Below are positions 8,665 to 18,064 of a DNA stretch of 64,000 nt, piece by piece. The DNA is from G963665495 sp963665495 (GTDB lineage Bacteria > Desulfobacterota > Desulfovibrionia > Desulfovibrionales > Desulfovibrionaceae). Position numbers and translations under genes: made by a program. The DNA lies in the NCBI GenBank assembly GCA_963665495.1, contig OY762289.1, positions 5,084,001-5,148,000 on the forward strand, read 5' to 3'. Under the pieces are notes generated by a model. It saw only the letters and a program-made list of their open reading frames with translations. It did not search any database and was not told where the DNA came from. Numbering within the stretch: position 1 is the first letter of the stretch; every line of letters starts with the position of its first letter.

Positions 8665-9728
8665 TTGGATCCCCCGTTAGTGCGGTTGTCGGGGAGTTCT
8701 TCATCAGGCAGTTCCGCAGCGATCTCTTCCGCTTTCGGCTTGGCGGTAACGGTTACGAGCCCAATCCCCATGGCAACGAGCCGGGCAACTGCCGGGATCC
8801 AGGTCCAGGATTGGGCGGTGTTATAGTCGATGAGCTGAGAGGCCAGCAACACGCCAATACCGATTTTTCCGAACACGTACAAAGAAAAGAGCGACCAACC
8901 GGCAAGAGGTTGTTTCAGAAGCAGCTGACCCGAACCGGGGCAGAGCCAGCCAAGGACGAGGATGCTCAGGACCCGGGCCTCCGTACGCTGTCCGAAGGGC
9001 AGTTCGCGTTCGCTTGGAGGTTTTCCGTCCGGTCCGCGCAGCAAACGCCGTCGCCCTGCTCGCAGAAAATGCTCGTACCATATGGGCTGCAATGCCGCAG
9101 CGGCCAGGACCATGGAAACGGATTCAATGGCCATGACGGACAGATTGGCAGCTCCGTAATCCAACCGGAAAGAGGCTTCCTGAAGCAGCATGACTATCTG
9201 GACCACGGAGGGCTGGATGGAGTTTGACGATAGCATGGGGCGCAGGACGTCGATCATCATCTTGTAGGCAGGAAACAGAAAAAGCGTGGCGGCAAGGTAA
9301 CAGGCAAAAATGCCGAATCCGAACAGGCGTGAGCCGGTGTAAAGCTGGCCGGTTCCCGGACAGATCCAGGACATCAGCACGGCCCAGAAAGGACTGTGTT
9401 CGTCCTCCCGCCGCAATCCGCGCTGGATGGCCACGTCCACTGCCGCGATCATTCCCCACAGCCAGATGAGCATGATGCCGCCCAGAGAAACCGCCAGTTG
9501 CACAAAAGTGGAGGTTTCGGGGATCTGCAAGTCGAAAAAGCTGTTTATCAAATCCACCAGAGCCCAGCAGCTCCAGCCAAAACAGCCCAGGACAAAGGCC
9601 ATCGTCAGGATGCCGCGTATCCGGGCGCCGAGAAGATATTCGCCGAGACCCGGCATGCCCATGGAATACAGGAATGCCCAATGTACGCCGGGTGGCCGGG
9701 AGCTGTCTGTAAGTTTAAACATACGCAT
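8661..9728 (-). CDS. Polytopic membrane protein with three PGxG(Q/E) repeats
   Basis: About 355 residues from the ATG at 9728 (another ATG is at 9722). The frame stays open to 10115, but the extra N-terminus lacks membrane or domain character and overlaps the divergent kinase promoter. Several hydrophobic segments are visible. The motif Pro-Gly-x-Gly-(Gln/Glu) with a following x-x-x-G occurs three times: MPGLGEYLLG near the start, CPGTGQLYTG in the middle and CPGSGQLLLK near the end. Each sits at the head of a membrane hairpin, which recalls TM2-type membrane proteins. Function unknown. It overlaps the AsmA-like gene by four bases, so a role in envelope lipid traffic is a reasonable inference. 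No strong Shine-Dalgarno precedes the start. Confidence 0.75.
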   Translation of the reverse strand: MRMFKLTDSSRPPGVHWAFLYSMGMPGLGEYLLGARIRGILTMAFVLGCFGWSCWALVDLINSFFDLQIPETSTFVQLAVSLGGIMLIWLWGMIAAVDVAIQRGLRREDEHSPFWAVLMSWICPGTGQLYTGSRLFGFGIFACYLAATLFLFPAYKMMIDVLRPMLSSNSIQPSVVQIVMLLQEASFRLDYGAANLSVMAIESVSMVLAAAALQPIWYEHFLRAGRRRLLRGPDGKPPSERELPFGQRTEARVLSILVLGWLCPGSGQLLLKQPLAGWSLFSLYVFGKIGIGVLLASQLIDYNTAQSWTWIPAVARLVAMGIGLVTVTAKPKAEEIAAELPDEELPDNRTNGGSK

Positions 9729-9859
9729 TGGATTGGTTTCACTGTAGCTGTTTGTTGCCGGATATATAAACCAAAGCGCACGGATGACACAAGCCGGGTT
9801 GTTATCTTCCGCGTACGAAACATCCGGACAGGGCTGCCGCAGGGCGGCGTGGGCTAGTC

Positions 9860-9878
9860 TATACCGGGAGAGGGTATA
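9860..9878. promoter_or_regulatory. Inverted repeat in divergent promoter region
   Basis: TATACC at 9860-9865 and GGTATA at 9873-9878 form a six-base inverted repeat with a seven-base purine-rich spacer. It lies between the membrane-protein gene (minus) and the hybrid kinase gene (plus). A possible operator; no factor is assigned. Confidence 0.25.
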
Positions 9879-10026
9879 AAATAAAACAGGCCGAGTTGAT
9901 AAAATGCGTAGAGTGGAGCCTCTCTTAGAAAAGTCCTCTTGCCAAGAAAGGTTTTCCCTACTAAACTTACTAATTAATCCCAAATTCAATTTAAGCATTG
10001 CCCGCCGGGAAGATATCGGAGTTTCT

Positions 10027-13000
10027 GTGCGTAGTCTGGTCAAAATGTTATGTCTTGCGCTATATTTTTGTGCAGTACTCTGCATGGCGCCTGCTGTGGC
10101 ATTATCGCAGAACAAGGAATCCGTCCTGACGGTGGCTCTGCCCGATGATGCTGCTCCTTACGGTTTTGTGGACGCCCAAGGGCAGCCCAAGGGCATTCTC
10201 GTTGATTTGTGGAATCTTTGGGCGGAACGCAACGACCGTGAGGTCCGTTTTATCTCCGCGCCAGGGGCGGAAGCTCTGGAGCTTGTCGCCACAGGGCGTG
10301 CCCAGGTGCATGCGGGAACTTTTGCAACAAATTCCATCAAGCAGCGGTTTGATTTTGCCGCCAAGGTCCTGGAAGTTTCGTATTATGCCTTTTACGACAA
10401 GCAGCTGAGTCCTGCTTTCGACATTTCCATCCTGTCCGCCTTCAGAGTCGGTCTGGTGGAAGGCAGTTATCCTTCCGAATACCTGTCGGAATACGCACCA
10501 AATGTGAAGTACGAGGAGTTTTCCGACCCTAAGGCAATGTTTGAAGCTGCTTCGCGCAAAGAAATCCTCGTGTTTATCGAAGAAGCTGAACAGGCCTTCT
10601 GGCACATGGTGAAATACGGTCAGCAGGGCAAATTTCATTTTGATCCGTCTTCTCCGGTGGTGAGCGCGTACAGACAGGCGGCGGTACGCAAAGGAGACGC
10701 GCAGACGGCCAGGCTGGTTGCGAAAGGAATGGAGCGTATCACGCTGCAGGACCGAGCGCGCCTGACAGCCAACTGGTCGGAAGCTGTTCCCGAGGACAAG
10801 AGCGAAAAGCTGATTATCGCCATGCCTTACAATTTGCCGCCCCGGATGTTTTTGGACGTGGAAGGCCGGCCGGCAGGGTTAATGGTCGATATCTGGCGCT
10901 TGTGGAGTCAGAAAACCGGGCAGCCCATTTCGTTTTTGCCTTCCTCCTGGGACGAGAGCCTGCTGAACGTGGCAAACGGCACGGCCGATCTGCACAGCGG
11001 CATGTTCGAGTCTCCTGACAGGAAGAAAAAATTTGATTTTTCCCAGTCGTTTTACGGTATGGATGTGCATTTGCTCATTCCTAAACGCTTGCGCAATATC
11101 CAGGGACTGGCGGACTTAAAAGGACAAAAAGTCGCGTATCCCAAAGGGTCGCATCACGGGGAAGTCTTAAAAAGGGTGTATCCCGAGGTGGAAGCGGTGG
11201 AATATCCTTCCTTCCGGGCGGCGATTCTGGCCGTGGCCAGAGGCGAAGTACAGGCAATGCTGACCGAAACGCTGACCACCAAGCATTTGTTGAATGATCT
11301 CGGGTTGAGCGGCCAGTTTTATTTTTCCAAAGAACCCGCCTACAAAGGATACTTCAAGGCCGCCGTACAGCGAGGAAAAAAGGATGAAATAATCAAGCTG
11401 GTAAACCAGGGGTTCGACGCCATCAGCAATGCGGAACTGGCCGAGATCGAAGACTACTGGGTACGGGATCCGGATCAGAAGTTTTTCTCGCGATATCCTA
11501 ACACATTGCGAATTACAGAAGAAGAGGGCAAATGGCTGCAGGCCCATGGTCCGATCCGTGTGCGGGTGCCTAAATGCGATCCTCCGCTGTGCATTGCCTC
11601 CCCCAAAGGAAAAGGCGAGGCATCGGGCATTATACCGGATGCCTTTGCCTTACTCTCCGGGCTGTTGGGGGTGAAACTGCAAAGCGTTGAGCCCGACAGC
11701 GGCCAGGAAGCGGACCTGGAGGTCTCGCTCCAGCAGGAAATACAGGAGCCGGACTCGGGAGAATTGCAGACATTGCCGTTGCTGCGGCTGCCGTACGCCA
11801 TAGTTAACCGAATTGGATCTCCTTTTGTATCCGATCCGGATTCCCTCAAGCAGGAGAGCATTGCTGTTCCCGGCGGCTCCATTGCCGAAGAGTATTTGAG
11901 TAAGAACTATCCGGACCTGGTGCTGTTGCGCACGGATTCTCCCGGCAAGGCTTTGCAGGCCGTTAGCGAGAATGTGGCCGGCGCCTACCTGGGGCCATTG
12001 CCCACCGCAGTGTACGAGGTGCAGACAAAGAAGCTTATCAACCTGCGCGTGGCGGCTTCCCTCAAAGAGCCGGTGCTCACCGTACGGTTGACTTCGAAGG
12101 ACAACGACGCGGCATTGATCACGCTCATGAACTCCCTGATCAAGTCGGTGCCCATCAATGAGTGGGATGGGATCATCACCAAATGGACCTCCATGAGGCA
12201 AAATCCCATTGATTGGAAAAAATGGATATTCAACGCAACGCTGGCAGGGTTGTTTTTATTTCTGATTTTTGTCCTGATTCTGTACTGGAACAGAAAACTT
12301 GCCAGTGAAATAAGCATCCGGCAACAGGCCGAAGCCGCCTTGACCAAGGTACACGAACAGCTGGAACAACGCGTTCTGGAGCGTACGGAAGAACTCCGGG
12401 TGAGCAATGAGCAGCTGGAAAAGGAAATCATCGAACGTTCGGAAACCGAAGCCAGGCTGGCGGAAAGCGAACACAAATTCCGCACTATTTTTGAGCAGGC
12501 ATCCGAGGCCATTTTTCTTGTAGATCCGCAGGACGGAAGCATTGTGGAAGGCAACAAGCGGGCTTTGGATATGCTGGGGTACAGCAACGAAGACTGGCAG
12601 AATCTGAGTATCGCACAAATCGATACCCTTCAGGATCAGGCTGCCATCAGCCAGCGCATCAGCAAGGTGTTTCAAAACGGAAGAGAAACCTTTTATAGCC
12701 AGTATAGAACCAAATCCGGCGAAATCCGGGATGTCTACATCAAAATTGATCTGTTCAGTCTGGAAGGCAAGACGTATTTTTTGACGCTGGTAGACGACGT
12801 TACGGAACGGAAAAGGGGCATGGAAGCGCTTAAAGCAAGCGAAGAACGTTTTCGGGCATTGTTCGAGGACAACCCCTTGCAGGCCTATATCTGGCAAATG
12901 CAGGGTGGCGAGTTTATTCTGATAAAGTACAATGCCGAGGGCGCAGTCGCCACCGACGGCTGGGAAAACAAAGCCGTCGGACTGAATGCCAAAGATGTGC

Positions 13001-14385
13001 ATGTAGAAAATTTTCCATTCGAAGATCAGTTGCGCATGGTGTTTTATTCCAAGGGCCGGGATCTCCTGGAAATGCATATCAATCACCCCGGCACGGGGCA
13101 GCTGCTGGTTTTTGAATGTCATTTCGCCTACGTTCCCGAAGATCTTGTCATTGTGCTGGCAATGGATATTACCGAACGCAAAAAAGCCGAGGAAGAACTG
13201 CGCATTGCCAAGGAGCAGGCGGAAATAGCCAACAAAAGCAAGACGGAATTTTTGGCCAACATGAGCCACGAGCTGAGAACCCCGTTGAACGGCATCATGG
13301 GTATGCTGCAGCTCATCGAGGTTACGCACCTGAATGAAGAGCAAACGTCCTACGTGGATACGGCCATGCTCTCCTGCAAGCGATTGACCAACCTCCTGGG
13401 AGACTTGATTGATTTGTCCCGGCTTGCTTATGACAAGATCTCCATCCAGCTGGAGCTTCTCTTTCTGCATGATCTGCTTGCGTCTGTGGAGGAGTTGTAC
13501 CATCTGGCCGCCAGACAGGCAGGACTCGAACTGACCGTACATTGCGGCAAGGACGTGCCCGAACAGTTGCTGGGCGATGAACAGCGGCTGCGTCAGGTTT
13601 TGATCAATCTGGTGGGCAACGGCATCAAATTCACCAAACAGGGATCCGTTTCATTGGAAGCGCATCTGCTGCCGGTCATACAGGAAGATATTCGCCGGGT
13701 TCTGTTTATCATTTCCGACACGGGCATAGGGATACCGGAAAACAGAATAGAGTATATCTTTGAAAGTTTTACGCAAAACGGCAATGTGTATTCGCGGCAA
13801 TACCAGGGAGCGGGCCTGGGGTTGAGCATTGTCAAACGATTGGTCGGGCTGATGCAGGGAACACTCTGCGTGGTCAGTGAAGAGGGAGTGGGAACAACAT
13901 TTTACATCAGCGTTCCGATGCGCCGTAAAAGCGCGCGGGAACAGGAATTGGAAATAGAGGAGACGTCAGCCCTAATTCCTCCTGTTCCCACGCGGCTGCT
14001 GCTTGTTGAAGACGATGCTGTCAATCGTCGCGTCATGCAAGAATACCTTGAAAAAGAAGGCTTTGAGGTTCACCTGGCTTTTGACGGTGAAGAAGCGCTC
14101 GACCTGCTTTTGCAGGAATCCTTTGGCCTGATTCTGATGGATATCCAGCTGCCCGGACTCAACGGGCTGGAAGTTACCGAAGCCATACGTATTTCTCCGG
14201 AATACAGCGATAGGAGCCAGGTTCCGATCATCGCCCTGACGGCCCATGCCCTGTCCCATGACAAAAAGACCATCCTTGAAGCAGGCGTCAATGCTTATCT
14301 AGCCAAACCCGTTGATTTCAACGAACTCTCCGAAACCATCAGCCGTGTTGTTGCGGAAGCGAAGGCCTCTCAGACGGAGGCCTGA
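10027..14385 (+). CDS. Hybrid sensor histidine kinase with three tandem periplasmic solute-binding domains
   Basis: About 1452 residues from a GTG at 10027 (GGAG five bases upstream); the frame is open to an ATG at 9904, but the GTG directly precedes a signal peptide (MLCLALYFCAVLCMAPAVAL). Three bacterial-type-3 solute-binding modules follow, at ~30-260, ~262-490 (LIIAMPYNLPPRMFLDVEGR) and ~510-730, the third more divergent. Then a membrane helix (~735-755), a coiled coil, two PAS domains (~818-935, ~941-1050), a HisKA domain with MSHELRTPLNG and His1081, an ATPase domain and a C-terminal receiver with Asp1372 (LILMDIQLPG). This is a BvgS/EvgS-like architecture. It should sense an amino-acid-like or similar ligand in the periplasm. 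No separate response regulator gene is adjacent. Confidence 0.92.
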   Translation: MRSLVKMLCLALYFCAVLCMAPAVALSQNKESVLTVALPDDAAPYGFVDAQGQPKGILVDLWNLWAERNDREVRFISAPGAEALELVATGRAQVHAGTFATNSIKQRFDFAAKVLEVSYYAFYDKQLSPAFDISILSAFRVGLVEGSYPSEYLSEYAPNVKYEEFSDPKAMFEAASRKEILVFIEEAEQAFWHMVKYGQQGKFHFDPSSPVVSAYRQAAVRKGDAQTARLVAKGMERITLQDRARLTANWSEAVPEDKSEKLIIAMPYNLPPRMFLDVEGRPAGLMVDIWRLWSQKTGQPISFLPSSWDESLLNVANGTADLHSGMFESPDRKKKFDFSQSFYGMDVHLLIPKRLRNIQGLADLKGQKVAYPKGSHHGEVLKRVYPEVEAVEYPSFRAAILAVARGEVQAMLTETLTTKHLLNDLGLSGQFYFSKEPAYKGYFKAAVQRGKKDEIIKLVNQGFDAISNAELAEIEDYWVRDPDQKFFSRYPNTLRITEEEGKWLQAHGPIRVRVPKCDPPLCIASPKGKGEASGIIPDAFALLSGLLGVKLQSVEPDSGQEADLEVSLQQEIQEPDSGELQTLPLLRLPYAIVNRIGSPFVSDPDSLKQESIAVPGGSIAEEYLSKNYPDLVLLRTDSPGKALQAVSENVAGAYLGPLPTAVYEVQTKKLINLRVAASLKEPVLTVRLTSKDNDAALITLMNSLIKSVPINEWDGIITKWTSMRQNPIDWKKWIFNATLAGLFLFLIFVLILYWNRKLASEISIRQQAEAALTKVHEQLEQRVLERTEELRVSNEQLEKEIIERSETEARLAESEHKFRTIFEQASEAIFLVDPQDGSIVEGNKRALDMLGYSNEDWQNLSIAQIDTLQDQAAISQRISKVFQNGRETFYSQYRTKSGEIRDVYIKIDLFSLEGKTYFLTLVDDVTERKRGMEALKASEERFRALFEDNPLQAYIWQMQGGEFILIKYNAEGAVATDGWENKAVGLNAKDVHVENFPFEDQLRMVFYSKGRDLLEMHINHPGTGQLLVFECHFAYVPEDLVIVLAMDITERKKAEEELRIAKEQAEIANKSKTEFLANMSHELRTPLNGIMGMLQLIEVTHLNEEQTSYVDTAMLSCKRLTNLLGDLIDLSRLAYDKISIQLELLFLHDLLASVEELYHLAARQAGLELTVHCGKDVPEQLLGDEQRLRQVLINLVGNGIKFTKQGSVSLEAHLLPVIQEDIRRVLFIISDTGIGIPENRIEYIFESFTQNGNVYSRQYQGAGLGLSIVKRLVGLMQGTLCVVSEEGVGTTFYISVPMRRKSAREQELEIEETSALIPPVPTRLLLVEDDAVNRRVMQEYLEKEGFEVHLAFDGEEALDLLLQESFGLILMDIQLPGLNGLEVTEAIRISPEYSDRSQVPIIALTAHALSHDKKTILEAGVNAYLAKPVDFNELSETISRVVAEAKASQTEA

Positions 14386-15238
14386 AAGCCGATCCTTCCA
14401 AAAGAACAATATCACCACTGACTGTCGCGGCGTACAGCGCGCCGTCTCTGTCGCAAGCCAAAGCCGTGATATCGTCCAATCCGGCTTGCGCGCAATCAAA
14501 AGAAGCCAGCAGGCTGCCGTTGGCGTCAAAGTTGAGCAACCGTTTACGCAGAGCGTCCAGTACGTAGAGGGAACCGTCTTTTGAGTTGGCGGCGATTCCG
14601 TCGTAGGTCCCGGGCGTCTGCGTGAAGAGTCCGTTGATGTTGCCCGGATGATTCGCATACAAACCGCAATCACATACGAATACGAGCATACCCCGGATAT
14701 CCAGTACGCGTTTGGGGCTGGGCAGGTCCTGCCGGATCACCTCCACTCCACCAGTCTCCCGGATGCGGAGCACCCTGCCGGAGCCGCTTTCCGCAATGAG
14801 CAGGCAGCCGTGACGGTCAATGCTTAAACCGCAAATTCCTTCCAGTTGATCGCAATATAGATTGCGGTATCCGGCCGGGGATAGGGAGTAGACGCAACGC
14901 TGGCCGCCGTTGCCGTCCGATGCGACATACAGGGTGTTATCGCGGTCAATCGTAATATCCGTTAGTCCCTGGAAGCCGTCCTTGACGACGATCAGTTCGT
15001 TGGTTCCGGGCTGCAGAGCCAGCACCCGACCGCTGCCGGATTCGGCGATGTACAGACGGCAGTAATTGTCAAAGGCCAAAGCACGAGGTTTTTCCAATCC
15101 CGTAAGCAGCACCTCGGGTTTGAGCGCTTCCGCGTTGTGGCACGCGCTGCAGAGCAACAGCAGCATCCCCAAGAAAAATCTCAACAGCCACAACCGGACC
15201 CTTTTGCCGGAAGATTGTGAACCGCGCCGCAGATACAT
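14339..15238 (-). CDS. NHL/SMP-30-like beta-propeller lipoprotein
   Basis: 299 residues. The N-terminus is a lipoprotein signal ending LLLLCSAC. The rest is built from ~40-residue blades with NHL/SMP-30 character, such as LEKPRALAFDNYCRLYIAES, ITIDRDNTLYVASDG and LSIDRHGCLLIAESGSGRVL. The phrase IAESGSGRVL occurs twice, almost unchanged. Such propellers bind ligands or act as lactonase-like enzymes; I see no clear metal-site set, so a binding role is as likely. Its 3' end overlaps the 3' end of the convergent hybrid kinase gene by 47 bases (14339-14385). It is divergent from the MocR gene across 119 bases. Confidence 0.8.
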   Translation of the reverse strand: MYLRRGSQSSGKRVRLWLLRFFLGMLLLLCSACHNAEALKPEVLLTGLEKPRALAFDNYCRLYIAESGSGRVLALQPGTNELIVVKDGFQGLTDITIDRDNTLYVASDGNGGQRCVYSLSPAGYRNLYCDQLEGICGLSIDRHGCLLIAESGSGRVLRIRETGGVEVIRQDLPSPKRVLDIRGMLVFVCDCGLYANHPGNINGLFTQTPGTYDGIAANSKDGSLYVLDALRKRLLNFDANGSLLASFDCAQAGLDDITALACDRDGALYAATVSGDIVLLEGSAFRPPSERPSLPQQHG

Positions 15239-15287
15239 GACCGTATCCTCCTGCTAATGGTTGTATTCTGCTTTACTCATAAGGGGG

Positions 15288-15338
15288 CAACTGTTATTTG
15301 AACAGATACAGATTTTTTTAATTGCTTACTTAACAGTT
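15288..15338. promoter_or_regulatory. Inverted repeats upstream of the MocR regulator
   Basis: AACTGTT at 15289-15295 is repeated inverted as AACAGTT at 15332-15338. Inside the first unit, CTGTT and AACAG (15291-15295 and 15301-15305) form a tight inverted repeat around ATTTG. The sites lie just 5' of the MocR start at 15358 and in the shared promoter of the divergent lipoprotein gene. MocR proteins usually bind repeats of this kind at their own promoter, so autoregulation is plausible. Confidence 0.4.
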
Positions 15339-15357
15339 TGGCCGGAGTGATACAGTT

Positions 15358-16803
15358 ATGTCCGACAGAACCACCTCCGACGGTCCTGCCTTTCGGTACG
15401 CGCGGATAGAAAAACAGCTGATGGAGATGATTGAATCAGGACAGTTGCAGCCGGGCGACAGGCTGCCGTCTTTGAGAAAAATCAGTAAACGGCTTCATGT
15501 GAGCGTGCCCACGGTAGCGCAGGCGTACGCTGCGCTGGAGCAACAAGGCGTACTGGAGGCCAGGGAGCGGTCGGGTTTTTTCATTCGTGAGGATTTCAAC
15601 GCCTTGCCGGTTCCGAGCCTGTGCCCCAATGCCAGACCCGAGGAGATCGACCTGAGCCGTCCGGGTGTGCTCAAGGCCATTGTGGATATCGGTCAGCGTA
15701 AAGACGGCGCCCCCTTTGTCTACCCCTGCCCGGACAAAAGCCTTCTGGCTGCGCGCTGCCTGTCAAAGGTGCTGCGCGCCACTGTTCAGGAGTATCCCCA
15801 GGAGTCCGTGCTGCTTGATGATCCGTTGGGCAACCAGGAGTTGCGCAGACAGATTGCCGTACGCTGCATGGAGATAGGCACGGTGGTTTCGCCGGACGAG
15901 ATCATGATCACTTCGGGTGCCATGGACAGCATCTCCCTGCTGCTGCGCGTGCTGACGCGTCCGGGCGATGCGATTCTGGTACAGTCGCCCACCTTTATGG
16001 TCTATCTGCAGATGGTCGAACTGATGGGATTGCGGGCCATCGAGATTCCCTCCTGTTCGCAGGACGGCGTTTCGCTGGATCTGGTGGCCAAGGCCATAGA
16101 TGATTACAACATAAGGGCCTGCCTGTTCATTACCAATTACCATGTGGACGGCAGTCTGATGTCGGACGAGAAAAAGCGGGAACTGGTGGAGTTGCTGCGG
16201 AAAAGACGGATTCCTCTGATCGAGGACGATGTATACGGCAATCTGTTTTTCGGAGAGCGGCGTCCGACGAAATGCAAAAATTTTGACACGGAAGGACTGG
16301 TGGCTACCTGTTCGTCCATTTCCAAGACCGTGTCGCCGGGCTATCGTATCGGCTGGGTCATTCCCGGAAAATTCATGGAGCAGGTTCGCCAGGTCCGCGA
16401 TATGGCCGGCATCGTGCCCTCCACTCCGGCTCAGATGGCCCTGGGGGAGTTTATGCGCAAAGGGGAATTCGAACGCCACCTCAAGCCGCTGCGCCAGCGG
16501 CTCTCACGGGCCATGTCGGCGCTGTATTGCAGCATCGGCCATCATTTTCCGGAGGGCACCTGCGCCAGCCGCCCGTCGGGGAGCATGAACATGTGGGTCA
16601 GACTCCCCAGACAGGTGGATTCCAGCGAATTGTTTTTCAAGGCCAGGAAGCAGGGTATTCTGGTCGTTCCGGGCAGCATACTGTCATTCTCTGACACGTT
16701 CAAAAACTACATCCGGCTGAACAGCAAAGGCATCTGGGACGAGCAGTCCGAGGACGCCGTGGCCCTGTTGGGCGAACTGGTCAGGGATATGGCCAGGCAA
16801 TAA
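15358..16803 (+). CDS. MocR-type GntR/aminotransferase transcriptional regulator
   Basis: 481 residues. Residues ~10-75 are a GntR winged helix (QLQPGDRLPSLRKISKRLHV, TVAQAYAALEQQGVLEAR). The rest is a fold-type I aminotransferase domain with the PLP lysine at Lys323 (SSISKTVSPGYRIGWV) and LIEDDVYGNLFF before it. MocR regulators use PLP, often linked to an amine or amino-acid ligand. The gene converges on phnW, the PLP-dependent AEP transaminase, with a nine-base gap, which suggests it could respond to AEP or a PLP adduct; this link is inferred from position. GGAG precedes the ATG by ten bases. Confidence 0.88.
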   Translation: MSDRTTSDGPAFRYARIEKQLMEMIESGQLQPGDRLPSLRKISKRLHVSVPTVAQAYAALEQQGVLEARERSGFFIREDFNALPVPSLCPNARPEEIDLSRPGVLKAIVDIGQRKDGAPFVYPCPDKSLLAARCLSKVLRATVQEYPQESVLLDDPLGNQELRRQIAVRCMEIGTVVSPDEIMITSGAMDSISLLLRVLTRPGDAILVQSPTFMVYLQMVELMGLRAIEIPSCSQDGVSLDLVAKAIDDYNIRACLFITNYHVDGSLMSDEKKRELVELLRKRRIPLIEDDVYGNLFFGERRPTKCKNFDTEGLVATCSSISKTVSPGYRIGWVIPGKFMEQVRQVRDMAGIVPSTPAQMALGEFMRKGEFERHLKPLRQRLSRAMSALYCSIGHHFPEGTCASRPSGSMNMWVRLPRQVDSSELFFKARKQGILVVPGSILSFSDTFKNYIRLNSKGIWDEQSEDAVALLGELVRDMARQ

Positions 16804-16812
16804 ACGACTGGT

Positions 16813-17946
16813 TCAGGCCGCCGCTGTTTTCCAGTACATGGACTCTTCAACAGCCAGCAGCAAGCCGCGGATATCCTCCGGAAACACATGGCCAATGTTG
16901 CCGATCCGGAAAGTGTCCGCGCCGGTGACCTTGCCCGGATAAATGACAAAGCCTTTTTGTTTGAGCCGCGCGTAAAAATCGTTGAAGCTGTATGCCTGGC
17001 TCTTGGGATTGTAAAATGACGTGATGATGGGCGACTGCCAGGCGTCGGGCAGCAAACATTCAAAACCCAGAGCGCGCATGCCTTCCACCAGTATCCGGTG
17101 GTTTTCGTAATAGCGCGCGTGGCGTGCGGCAACGCCGCCCTCGGATTCCAGCTCCGCCAGAGCCTGCGAAAAAGCCCGGACAACATGGGTAGGCGATGTG
17201 AAACGCCATTTTCCGCCTTTGTGCTCCATTTCATACCACTGGTCGTACAGATCCAGACTGAGCGAACGGGCGCGTCCGGAGCAGGCTTCCAAAGCGCCGC
17301 GCCGGGCCACTACAAAACCAAATCCCGGCACGCCCTGAATGCATTTGTTGGCGCTGGAGACGACGAAATCCGCGCCCATGGCCGCCGCATCCAGCGGAAT
17401 GCCGCCGAAGCTGCTCATGGCGTCCACGATATAGCTGCGCCCGGCCCGGCGAACGATCTCGCCGATCTCTTCGATGGGATTGAGCATGCCGGTGGTGGTT
17501 TCGCAGTGCACCACGGCCACATGGCTGATGGCCGGATCGTTGCGCAGCGCCAGCTGCAGCTGTTCCAGGTCCGGCCTGTGCGTCTCGCCCGCGTCGATTA
17601 CCACGTACGCAATGCCGATCCGCTGGGCGATTTGCGCCATACGCGTACCGTAATGCCCGTTGGCGATCACCAGCAGCTTGCCGTCGCGGGGCAGGGCCGT
17701 GCCCAGGGTGGCCTCCACAGCGAATGTGCCGCTGCCTTGCATCAGCACTGCCGTGTATTCCGGACTGTCCGGCTGGCTCGTGGCCATGGCTGCCAGACGC
17801 GCGCGGATGTCCTGTACGATGTCGTTGTATTCCTTGTCCCAGGTGCACCAGTCGCGCAGCATCACGGCCTTGACGCTCTTGGTGGTGGAAAGGGGCCCGG
17901 GAGTAAGCAGAAAGTACGGATTGTCGGGCAAAAGTGCGTCGTTCAT
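16813..17946 (-). CDS. phnW: 2-aminoethylphosphonate-pyruvate transaminase PhnW
   Basis: 377 residues, typical for PhnW. It transfers the amino group of AEP to pyruvate, giving phosphonoacetaldehyde and alanine with PLP. Family signatures include FLLTPGPLSTTKSVKAVMLRD compressed near the N-terminus (residues ~12-32), QGSGTFAVEATLGT (~70-83), HCETTTGMLNP and DAMSSFGGIP. The PLP lysine is Lys201 in VVSSANKCIQGVPGFGF. It lies downstream of the pbfA-like gene, separated by 118 bases holding a double hairpin, so it may be read through or have its own promoter. It works with phnX about 1.8 kb upstream on the same strand. Confidence 0.96.
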   Translation of the reverse strand: MNDALLPDNPYFLLTPGPLSTTKSVKAVMLRDWCTWDKEYNDIVQDIRARLAAMATSQPDSPEYTAVLMQGSGTFAVEATLGTALPRDGKLLVIANGHYGTRMAQIAQRIGIAYVVIDAGETHRPDLEQLQLALRNDPAISHVAVVHCETTTGMLNPIEEIGEIVRRAGRSYIVDAMSSFGGIPLDAAAMGADFVVSSANKCIQGVPGFGFVVARRGALEACSGRARSLSLDLYDQWYEMEHKGGKWRFTSPTHVVRAFSQALAELESEGGVAARHARYYENHRILVEGMRALGFECLLPDAWQSPIITSFYNPKSQAYSFNDFYARLKQKGFVIYPGKVTGADTFRIGNIGHVFPEDIRGLLLAVEESMYWKTAAA

Positions 17947-17991
17947 TCCTCATTCCTCCGCTGTTCAATATACTTTTTGGGGAGGGAGCTA

Positions 17992-18036
17992 TTGGGGCGA
18001 TGCCCCAAACCCCGCCAGGGTGGAACGCCACCCTGG
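17992..18036. repeat. Double-hairpin intergenic element
   Basis: Two perfect stem-loops lie side by side: TTGGGGC/GCCCCAA (17992-17998 and 18002-18008) and CCAGGGTGG/CCACCCTGG (18015-18023 and 18028-18036, loop AACG). The element sits between the pbfA-like stop at 18065 and the phnW start at 17946. No T run follows, so it looks more like a 3'-end-stabilising or dispersed palindromic element than a simple terminator. Confidence 0.6.
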
Positions 18037-18064
18037 ACCCGCGCATAGTGTTGGTTATAAAAAA

